Shown piece after piece: positions 1 to 5,738 of a DNA stretch of 7,175 nucleotides. This DNA is from CAG-791 sp002449595 (GTDB lineage: Bacteria; Bacillota; Clostridia; Lachnospirales; Lachnospiraceae): positions 1 through 7,175 of the forward strand of contig CAMNHV010000066.1 of NCBI GenBank assembly GCA_946539855.1. The letters run 5' to 3'. The notes beneath the pieces are model-generated. The model was not told the origin of the DNA. It ran no database searches and was given only the letters and a program-made list of their open reading frames with translations. Each line of letters begins with the position of its first letter. Position 1 is the first letter of the stretch. The translations under genes were made by a program, and so were the position numbers.

Positions 1-1207
1 CCAGCTTCATGTACTCGCAGAAGTCGTGCATCCAGCCCATGTTCCACTTGAAGGAAAAGCCCAGGCCGCCGTCCTCGACGGGCGCCGTGATCTTCGGCCA
101 CGCCGTGGACTCCTCCGCGATCGTGAGGAAGCCGGGATACGTGCCGCGCACGACGGAGTTCAGATGACGGAAGAATTCGACAGCGTCGAGGTTCTCGTTG
201 CCGCCGTAGATGTTCGGCACCCACTGGCCGTCCTTCTTGCCGTAGTCGAGATAAAGCATGGACGCGACCGCGTCGACACGGATCCCGTCGACGTGGAACT
301 CGCGCAGCCAGTAGAGAACGTTGGCGATCAGGAAGTTCTTGACTTCCGGCTTGCCGAGGTTGAAAATCTTCGTGCCCCAGTCGGGGTGCTCTCCGCGCCG
401 CGGGTCCGGATCTTCGTAGATGCACTCGCCGTCAAACCTGGCGAGGCCGTGCTCGTCCGGGCAGAAGTGCGCCGGCACCCAGTCGAGGATGACGCCGATC
501 CCGTTCCGGTGCATCTTGTCGACGAGGTACATGAAGTCCTGCGGCGTTCCATAGCGGGACGTTGGCGCGTAGTAGCCCGTCACCTGGTAACCCCAGGAGC
601 CGTCGAACGGATGCTCCAGGATCCCCATCAGCTCGATGTGGGTGTACTGCATCTTTTTCAGGTAGTCGCTGAGACGGTCCGCGAACTCGCGGTAGTTATA
701 GAAGCCGTCTTCGGTTCCGTCCGGATGCTTCATCCAGGAACCGATGTGGCACTCGTAGACAGACATCGGAGCCGCGTAGTAGTTGACGCCGTCGCGCTCG
801 GACATCCATTTCTTGTCGCCCCAAGTGTAGCCGCTCAGGTCCGCGGTCACGGAAGCTGTTCCGGGACGCATTTCCGCGCGGTTTGCGTACGGGTCCGCCT
901 TGTAGATCTGCGTGCCCTGCTGCGTGTCGATCAGGTACTTGTAAAGCTCGCCCTCTCCGATCCCGGGGATGAAGCGCTCCCAGATCCCGATCTCGCCGAT
1001 TTTGGTCATCGGATGATCCGTGGTGTTCCAGCCGTTGAACGTGCCGACGACGTGGACCGCCTCCGCATTGGGCGCCCACACCGCGAAATGCATGCCCTTT
1101 ACGCCGTCCTCTTCGGAAGGATGGGCGCCGAGCTTTTTGTAGATTTCATAGTGTGTTCCCTGGCCGAACAGATAGCAGTCGTCCTGGGAGATAAATACTT
1201 TTTCCAT
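1..1207 (-). CDS. glgB: 1,4-alpha-glucan branching enzyme GlgB, N-terminal 402 codons, 3' end cut by window edge
   Basis: GlgB cuts alpha-1,4 glucan chains and reattaches the pieces through alpha-1,6 bonds, creating the branches of glycogen in the cytoplasm. The fragment begins with a short N-terminal extension and a CBM48-type beta domain (HFAVWAPNAEAVHVVGTFNGW, in two parts within residues 40-60). The GH13 barrel then shows YECHIGSW (151-158), HPFDGSWGYQVTGYYAPTSR (199-218), DWVPAHF (242-248), GIRVDAVASMLYLDY (308-322, with D312 as the expected nucleophile) and TIAEEST (362-368, with E365 as the expected acid/base). All the family residues expected in this part are intact. The family is usually 620-730 residues, so about 60% is present. 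The ATG at 1207 has GAGGAG just upstream. The gene follows the large TPR gene by 18 bp with no terminator, so it is probably in the same transcript. Confidence 0.97.
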   Translation of the reverse strand, partial: MEKVFISQDDCYLFGQGTHYEIYKKLGAHPSEEDGVKGMHFAVWAPNAEAVHVVGTFNGWNTTDHPMTKIGEIGIWERFIPGIGEGELYKYLIDTQQGTQIYKADPYANRAEMRPGTASVTADLSGYTWGDKKWMSERDGVNYYAAPMSVYECHIGSWMKHPDGTEDGFYNYREFADRLSDYLKKMQYTHIELMGILEHPFDGSWGYQVTGYYAPTSRYGTPQDFMYLVDKMHRNGIGVILDWVPAHFCPDEHGLARFDGECIYEDPDPRRGEHPDWGTKIFNLGKPEVKNFLIANVLYWLREFHVDGIRVDAVASMLYLDYGKKDGQWVPNIYGGNENLDAVEFFRHLNSVVRGTYPGFLTIAEESTAWPKITAPVEDGGLGFSFKWNMGWMHDFCEYMKL

Positions 1208-1211
1208 AACT

Positions 1212-1217
1212 CTCCTC
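1212..1217 (-). promoter_or_regulatory. Shine-Dalgarno site of glgB
   Basis: GAGGAG on the minus strand ends 4 nt before the glgB ATG at 1207-1205 (6 nt if the GAGG core is used). It lies within the 18-bp gap after the TAA of the TPR gene, which supports both the start choice and shared transcription. Confidence 0.75.
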
Positions 1218-1225
1218 GCCTGTCT

Positions 1226-4200
1226 TTAGTAGTGCTGGAAGTCCTTCTCCCTGAGGATCACCATGTCGTCTTCGTCGTAGCGCTTGCGGAAGATGACGTC
1301 CATCAGGTGTCCCGGTGTCTTTTTCTCAGCATAGCCGATCGCCTCGTCGACGATCCCCTTCACTTCATCGACCGTCACGGTGTGATCGATCGTCTGCAGA
1401 GATGAGATCCTGGTGTGCAGGGCAAGGATGCCGAACTCATCTATGGAATAGTTCTTCTCTTTTGCGTAATTCTTCGCGACTTCGACGAGCGCGTCGTTGT
1501 CGAGCGCCGTGATGTCGATGCGCACGTTGAAGTTCCTGCCGAGCGATGCCTCGTTGTGCCGCATGAAGCGGTCCATCGCTTTCGCGGTGTCGATCAGGAT
1601 CACGATCATGCCGCGCTCTTCGCGCTCCAGCTCGCGGTGCAGGCGCATGCAGCTCTCTTCACTGAGGGAGGATGCCTGCTCGATGATCAGCGCGCCGTTC
1701 TCGATCTGCGTGAGCGCTTTTGCAAGGTCCTTCCGGTTGATCACCGGGCCGCTGGACCTGGCCACCTTGCCGGAGAAGTTCGAGTCGATCGCGCGGATCT
1801 CGCGGATCAGCGCCTTCGCGAGGCCCGCGGTGTCCGTGCCACTCTGTCCCGTCAGAACGACGTTGCCGGTGCAGGCCGCCAGGCTGATGTCGTCGATCGC
1901 CCGGACGATCTGTCTTCTCGTCTCCGCGGACGTCATGTACTGTCCGAAGAGCTTCTGTTCTTCCTCCGTCAGCTTCCTGACGGCGGCCTTCTCCTGGGAC
2001 CTGCGGGCGATGCCGAGACCCCTTCTGCCGGCGTGCGCACCTTCCGGTGCACCGTGCCTCGCCTCCTGCGCATCTTCCGCGGGAGCCGCCTCCTGCTGCG
2101 CACGCTCTCTCCGGTGTCCTTCCGGATTCCTGTGCTGCGGTCTCTGGGCTTTGATTCTGTCTTCGCGAAGCGCGTGCCTTCTGTGCGGGCGCTCCGGCTC
2201 TGCGGGAGCTTCCTCCGCCTCGGGTTCCTTCGCTTCCTCAGGAGCTTCTTCCGCAGGCGCTTCCTGCGCCTCGGGCTCCGCTTCCTGCGCCTCGTATTCC
2301 GGCTCGGCGGGTTCCCCGGCTTCGTACGCGGGCTCCTCGTCTGCGGGCTCCTGCGCCTCTTCCGCTTCGTACTTCGGTGCCTGCTTCTTCGGTGCTTCGT
2401 ACTCGGGTTCTGTGTATTCCGGTTCCTGCGTCTCGTACTCAGGTTCCGCGTATTCCGGTTCCTGTGCTTCGTACTCAGGTTCCGCGTATTCCGGCTCCTG
2501 TGCTTCGTACTCAGGTGCCGCGTGTTCCGGCTCCTGCGCCTCGTACGCAGGTTCCTCGTATGCAGGCTCCTGCGCCTCATACTCAGGTGCTGTGTACTCG
2601 GGCTCCTGCTCCTCGTACTGCGGTTCCGCGTACGCGGGCTCCTGTACCTCATGTCTCGGTGCGGCGTGCTCCGGCCTGCGCGCCTCCGCGTATGCCGGGC
2701 GATCCGCCTCTCTCGAGCGGGCGGCTTCCGCGGCCTCCGCCGCTTCCTCCACGTCCTTCGGGCGCCAGATCCTGGTCGCGCCGTCCTTCTTGATCAGTGT
2801 GTCCCTGTAAGCGGGCTCTTTGATCTCCTCGCGGCTGCCCATCTCGTCGCCGCGCGCGACGACCGCTTTGTACCGCTCGACGGGCGTAAAGCCGTCCGGC
2901 AGGTCCGCGCCTTCCGGAATCACGCTCGCCGCGGCCGCGAGTCTCTCTTCTCTCGCGATGTCGCGCTCGAGGTGCTCCAGGACGCCGTCCTTGGACTTCT
3001 CGTCAAAATCCTGCAGGATCGGTCCCGTGTTCTCCAGGAATCTCCTGCGGATCTGTTCGCTGCGTCTCTTCTCGCTGTCAGTCTTGATCCGGTCCCACTC
3101 GTTCAGGATCCCTTCGAGATCCATCTGGCCCGTGATCTGCTTCTCGGCCGGCCTTGCTTCCGGCATCACCATCGCGTACTGGCCGTCCGTCTCCTGTGCG
3201 AGGACGGTGTCATACCTGTGGCTGAGGTCCTTCTTCGCCGGCTGCGGCGTGTATTCCCTGAGCGCCGGTCTCTCCTGCGCGGCAGCTGCCTGCGGCGCTT
3301 CCGCCTCGGGCTGTGCCGGTGCCTCCGCTTCTGGAGCGTGTGCTTCCGGTGCGGGCACGACCTTCATGTCCGCGTCTTCATCTTCTACTGCGGCAGGGCT
3401 CTCCTGCGGCTGCGGTGCCGCGGGTTCCTCCGCTTCCGGAGCCGGGCGATCCTGCGTCAGGACCGGCTGCGACGCCGTCTCTCTCTCTTCCTGTTTCTCG
3501 AGGTCCTGCAGCCCGGATGCTACCAGGTCGCGCAGTTCCTGCGTGTTGAAGCTCGCGTCCGGAACCTTCGGGAGGTCATCCTCCTGCTGCGCAGCGTACG
3601 GAGCAGCGGCGTAAGCGTTCTGGGCATAGCCCTGGTCCGCGTAGCCTGCGTTGGGATCGTAGTTCTGATCCGCATAACCCGTATTCGGGTCGTAACCCTG
3701 GCCGCCATAAGCCGCATTCGGATCATAGTTCTGATCGGCATAACCAGCATTCGGGTCATAACCCTGGCCGGCATAAGCCGCATTCGGGTCGTAATTCTGA
3801 TCCGCATAACCTGCGTTCGGATCATAGTTCTGGTCCGCGTAACCTGCGTTCGGATCGTAGTTCTGATCTGCGTAACCCGCGTTCGGATCATAGTTCTGGT
3901 CCGCATAGCCCGCATTCGGATCATAGTTCTGATCTGCGTAACCCGCGTTCGGATCGTAGTTCTGGTCCGCATAACCCGCATTCGGGTCATAGTTCTGATC
4001 AGCGTATCCGGCGTTCGGATCGTAATTCTGGTCCGCATAGGCCGCATCCTGCGCGCCCTCCGCTGCGGGTTCCGGCTGTGCCGGTGCCTGCGGTGCGGGA
4101 GCCGGCTGCTCGACGCCGAGTGCTTCCGCCTTGAGTGCTTTCGCGTTTTCCACAAACCTGCCGTCGCCGAAGAATGCAATCAGCTCGTCGCACTCGCTGA

Positions 4201-4684
4201 CGCAGAGGGTCTTGTCCCCGTTCCTGTAATACAGGAGGGCGAGCTCATACGCCCACCGGTCCCTGTAATCCGCGGCCTTGAGCTTCTGCAGGACCGCGAT
4301 CTGCTCGGGAAGGCTCACGCTCTGCGCTTTATAGATCTTGTACTGAAGGATGTAGCGCCCGGGATCCCGCGGCGCGATCTGAACGAATTCGTTGTAGTAC
4401 TGGAGCGCCTGCACGTACTCGCCGAGCCTGAGCTCCAGATCGCACAAGGATGAGACGATCTGCCGCCCTGTAGGGTATCTGTCGTAGGCGAGAAGCAGGA
4501 TGTCCCTGCTCTCTTCGAAGCGGTGATTGACCTTGTACAGGTCGCTGATCTGGCAAAGTGTATTGACGCTCTTGACGCGCTTCCAGTCGATCGTGTCCGC
4601 GATCTCTACAGCGCGCCCGAAGTCTCCCTCGGAAATGAGTGTGTCGATCTCCTCAAGACATACTTTATACTCGTATTTATCCAC
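1226..4684 (-). CDS. Large TPR, tandem-repeat and degenerate AAA-like protein, function unknown
   Basis: The protein has 1152 residues from a GTG start. Residues 1-180 form about five helix-turn-helix pairs of TPR type (for example EYVQALQYYNEFVQIAPRDP), which usually bind proteins. Residues 215-357 are thirteen 11-residue repeats with consensus GYADQNYDPNA. Residues of about 360-675 are a disordered linker with one charged, probably helical segment (about 510-620, around KQITGQMDLEGILNEWDRIK). Residues 677-760 are seven 12-residue acidic repeats with consensus EYEAQEPEYAEP. Residues of about 828-903 are rich in Arg/His/Lys. From about 905 to the end is a domain resembling CbbX/SpoVK-type AAA ATPases, but the Walker A position reads GQSGTDTA (946-953, no lysine) and the Walker B position reads ALIIEQASSL (998-1007, Glu-Gln instead of Asp-Glu). 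ATP hydrolysis is therefore doubtful. No signal peptide or membrane segment is seen, so it should be cytoplasmic. I recall a Lachnospiraceae TPR family with a similar N-terminus, unverified. glgB follows after 18 bp. A scaffold role is inference. Confidence 0.88.
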   Translation of the reverse strand: MDKYEYKVCLEEIDTLISEGDFGRAVEIADTIDWKRVKSVNTLCQISDLYKVNHRFEESRDILLLAYDRYPTGRQIVSSLCDLELRLGEYVQALQYYNEFVQIAPRDPGRYILQYKIYKAQSVSLPEQIAVLQKLKAADYRDRWAYELALLYYRNGDKTLCVSECDELIAFFGDGRFVENAKALKAEALGVEQPAPAPQAPAQPEPAAEGAQDAAYADQNYDPNAGYADQNYDPNAGYADQNYDPNAGYADQNYDPNAGYADQNYDPNAGYADQNYDPNAGYADQNYDPNAGYADQNYDPNAAYAGQGYDPNAGYADQNYDPNAAYGGQGYDPNTGYADQNYDPNAGYADQGYAQNAYAAAPYAAQQEDDLPKVPDASFNTQELRDLVASGLQDLEKQEERETASQPVLTQDRPAPEAEEPAAPQPQESPAAVEDEDADMKVVPAPEAHAPEAEAPAQPEAEAPQAAAAQERPALREYTPQPAKKDLSHRYDTVLAQETDGQYAMVMPEARPAEKQITGQMDLEGILNEWDRIKTDSEKRRSEQIRRRFLENTGPILQDFDEKSKDGVLEHLERDIAREERLAAAASVIPEGADLPDGFTPVERYKAVVARGDEMGSREEIKEPAYRDTLIKKDGATRIWRPKDVEEAAEAAEAARSREADRPAYAEARRPEHAAPRHEVQEPAYAEPQYEEQEPEYTAPEYEAQEPAYEEPAYEAQEPEHAAPEYEAQEPEYAEPEYEAQEPEYAEPEYETQEPEYTEPEYEAPKKQAPKYEAEEAQEPADEEPAYEAGEPAEPEYEAQEAEPEAQEAPAEEAPEEAKEPEAEEAPAEPERPHRRHALREDRIKAQRPQHRNPEGHRRERAQQEAAPAEDAQEARHGAPEGAHAGRRGLGIARRSQEKAAVRKLTEEEQKLFGQYMTSAETRRQIVRAIDDISLAACTGNVVLTGQSGTDTAGLAKALIREIRAIDSNFSGKVARSSGPVINRKDLAKALTQIENGALIIEQASSLSEESCMRLHRELEREERGMIVILIDTAKAMDRFMRHNEASLGRNFNVRIDITALDNDALVEVAKNYAKEKNYSIDEFGILALHTRISSLQTIDHTVTVDEVKGIVDEAIGYAEKKTPGHLMDVIFRKRYDEDDMVILREKDFQHY
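2405..2656 (-). repeat. Seven tandem 36-bp units coding for a 12-residue Glu/Pro/Tyr repeat
   Basis: Seven in-frame 36-bp units encode variants of EYEAQEPEYAEP, with a partial eighth (EYEAP) at 2390-2404. The QEP core is kept in all seven. Two of the tyrosine positions are His (RHEVQEP in unit 1, EHAAP in unit 4), giving 12 tyrosines. The units diverge more than in the 33-bp array. The segment is strongly acidic and expected to be disordered or extended. Irregular Glu/Ala/Pro-rich sequence continues beyond it to about position 2215. Confidence 0.93.
3614..4042 (-). repeat. Thirteen tandem 33-bp units coding for an 11-residue Tyr/Asn/Asp repeat
   Basis: There are exactly 13 units of 33 bp with no phase shift. 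Eight units have the residues YADQNYDPNA in register, units 9 and 11 read YAGQGYDPNA and YGGQGYDPNT, and the last is a diverged GYADQGYAQNA. Each unit has two tyrosines, 26 in total over 143 residues. Differences between units are mostly synonymous. At DNA level, units alternate between CTGA and CTGG at one position (plus-strand reading) across all 13, showing a 66-bp higher-order period. The repeats are translated in frame within the large TPR protein. Confidence 0.97.
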
Positions 4685-4692
4685 CCGAAATA

Positions 4693-4700
4693 CCTCTTTA
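4693..4700 (-). promoter_or_regulatory. Shine-Dalgarno site that selects the GTG start of the TPR gene
   Basis: TAAAGAGG on the minus strand is 8 nt upstream of the GTG at 4684-4682. This supports the GTG over the in-frame ATG at 4762, which would put the leader hairpin inside the coding sequence. Confidence 0.78.
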
Positions 4701-4721
4701 CTGCCCCGCCTGTCCCGTTCT

Positions 4722-4758
4722 GAAACCGCCCGCGCAAGGCACGTGCCGGCGCGGTTTC
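4722..4758 (-). promoter_or_regulatory. Leader inverted repeat (candidate RNA hairpin) upstream of the TPR gene
   Basis: The arms GAAACCGC and GCGGTTTC (4722-4729 and 4751-4758) are perfect 8-bp complements. Between them are 21 nt that include the 10-bp palindrome GGCACGTGCC (4738-4747). In RNA this would form a stable GC-rich stem about 21 nt upstream of the Shine-Dalgarno. No run of T follows on the minus strand, so it does not look like an intrinsic terminator. It could be a leader structure affecting translation or RNA stability, or a protein-binding site in DNA. Confidence 0.5.
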
Positions 4759-4826
4759 TCAAAACATAGGAAACGCCCGCCTGCGTCCATCCGCAGCCGG
4801 AACAAAGCGCCTGAATATGTCAATTT

Positions 4827-4855
4827 AGTGTAGCATACGACCTAATTGATGTCAA
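4827..4855 (-). promoter_or_regulatory. Predicted SigA-type promoter for the TPR gene and glgB, overlapping the 3' end of rsmA
   Basis: On the minus strand, TTGACA (4855-4850, a perfect -35 hexamer) is followed by a 17-bp spacer (4849-4833) and TACACT (4832-4827, four of six matches to TATAAT). The -35 box lies inside the last sense codons of rsmA, and the spacer covers its TAG stop. The region is AT-rich against a GC-rich background. Transcription should begin near 4820, giving a leader of about 135 nt before the GTG start at 4684. The prediction rests on sequence only, and readthrough from rsmA is also likely because no terminator separates the genes. Confidence 0.68.
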
Positions 4856-5714
4856 AACGGACGCGGTCCGCGAGAGCCGCAAATTCCGCGAGAGAAAGCC
4901 TCTCTCCGCGCACTGTTTCCGGCAATCCGAGCGACGTGATCGCGGCGGCTGCGGCGCCGCGGGAGATCTTTTTCCCGTGATAGTCCAGACCGTTCGCAAG
5001 AGCGTTCGCGAGGGTCTTCCTGCGCTGGTTGAACGCAGCCCGGATCAGGGCGAACATCAGCTCCTCATCCGCCTTCACCGGCGGCTCCTTGTAAGCCGTC
5101 AGGCGGAGCACGCAGCTGTCCACCTCCGGACGGGGGATGAACGAGGACGGAGGCACCCGGAGCATGACCTCCGGCTCGGCGTAGTACTGCACGGCGTACG
5201 TGATCGCGCCGCAGTCCTTCGAGCCGGGCGCCGCACAGACGCGCGCCGCGACTTCCTTCTGCACCATCACGGTGATGCTCTCAAACAGTTCGATCTTCTT
5301 CAGAAGCTCCATGAGGATCGGCGTCGTCACGTAGTACGGCAGGTTCGCCACGACCTTCATCGGCTTCCCGCCGTTCGCGCTCTCCGCGATCTCCTGCAGG
5401 TCCGTCTTCAGGACGTCCTCGTAGCGCACCGTCACATTCGGGCAGTCGGCGAGCGTCTCCTCGTGGATCTTCGCGAGGCTCCGGTCGATCTCGACGCAGA
5501 CGACCTCGCGCGCCGCCTCCGAGAGGTACCCGGTCATCGTCCCGATGCCGGGCCCGATCTCCAGGACACAGTCCTCCTTCGTCACGCCGGCGGCGTCGAG
5601 GATACCATACACGACGTCCTCGCTGATCAGGAAGTTCTGACCGTATTTTTTCTTAGGGTGCAGGCCGTACCGGCCGATGATGCGCAGCGTCTCCTGCGGG
5701 GCAGCTAATCTCAA
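4842..5714 (-). CDS. rsmA: 16S rRNA (A1518/A1519) dimethyladenosine transferase RsmA (KsgA)
   Basis: RsmA uses S-adenosylmethionine to dimethylate two adjacent adenines in the helix 45 loop of 16S rRNA, a late step of small-subunit assembly. In the 290-residue form chosen here, the motifs are GQNFL (25-29), the SAM-binding motif EIGPGIGT (52-59), the acidic strand end VEID (74-77), ED (99-100), and the catalytic NLPYYV (124-129). A C-terminal helical domain follows, with FIPRPEVDS and AFNQRRKTL. No ATG occurs before the SAM motif. Two in-frame TTG codons are possible. The one at 5714 has GGGAGG 6 nt upstream, whereas the earlier one at 5735 has no ribosome binding site, so 5714 is preferred. 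Both are consistent with the family's length. The gene lies 24 bp behind tatD and ends in TAG at 4842. Its last codons contain the -35 box of the next promoter. Confidence 0.96.
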   Translation of the reverse strand: MRLAAPQETLRIIGRYGLHPKKKYGQNFLISEDVVYGILDAAGVTKEDCVLEIGPGIGTMTGYLSEAAREVVCVEIDRSLAKIHEETLADCPNVTVRYEDVLKTDLQEIAESANGGKPMKVVANLPYYVTTPILMELLKKIELFESITVMVQKEVAARVCAAPGSKDCGAITYAVQYYAEPEVMLRVPPSSFIPRPEVDSCVLRLTAYKEPPVKADEELMFALIRAAFNQRRKTLANALANGLDYHGKKISRGAAAAAITSLGLPETVRGERLSLAEFAALADRVRFDIN

Positions 5715-5720
5715 TCCGTT

Positions 5721-5726
5721 CCTCCC
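5721..5726 (-). promoter_or_regulatory. Shine-Dalgarno site that selects the TTG start of rsmA
   Basis: GGGAGG on the minus strand is separated by 6 nt from the TTG at 5714-5712. The earlier in-frame TTG at 5735-5733 lies upstream of this site and has no purine-rich sequence of its own, so the spacing decides in favour of the shorter protein. Confidence 0.8.
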
Positions 5727-5738
5727 AATTTGCAAAGC

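Noticed and set aside
26..1405. A 459-codon open frame on the plus strand opposite glgB
   Set aside because: The minus strand encodes an unmistakable GlgB with intact catalytic motifs. The plus frame runs past the gene boundary into the end of the TPR gene and shows no family features.
3614..4042. CRISPR array suggested by regular repeats
   Set aside because: The units are contiguous 33-bp tandem repeats with no unique spacers, they stay in frame, and they encode a consistent peptide inside a long coding sequence.
1415..4453. A 1012-codon open frame on the plus strand opposite the TPR gene
   Set aside because: Its protein is a monotonous Arg/Leu/Val-rich sequence with low-complexity stretches exactly opposite the two repeat arrays. 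It is what a GC-rich, repeat-bearing sense gene gives when read in reverse. No domain is recognisable, and the sense strand has clear domains, a ribosome binding site and a promoter.
4722..4758. Intrinsic terminator after rsmA
   Set aside because: The stem is good but no T-run follows on either strand, and it lies downstream of a predicted promoter and just before a gene start. A leader structure is more likely.
4685..4762. In-frame ATG at 4762, adding 26 residues to the TPR protein
   Set aside because: The added residues are Arg-rich and unlike the TPR domain, they are encoded by the leader hairpin, and the ATG lacks a ribosome binding site. The GTG at 4684 has one at good spacing.
4977..5708. 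A 243-codon open frame on the plus strand opposite rsmA
   Set aside because: It is a His/Arg/Leu-rich reverse reading of a well-conserved gene, with no ribosome binding site or recognisable domain.
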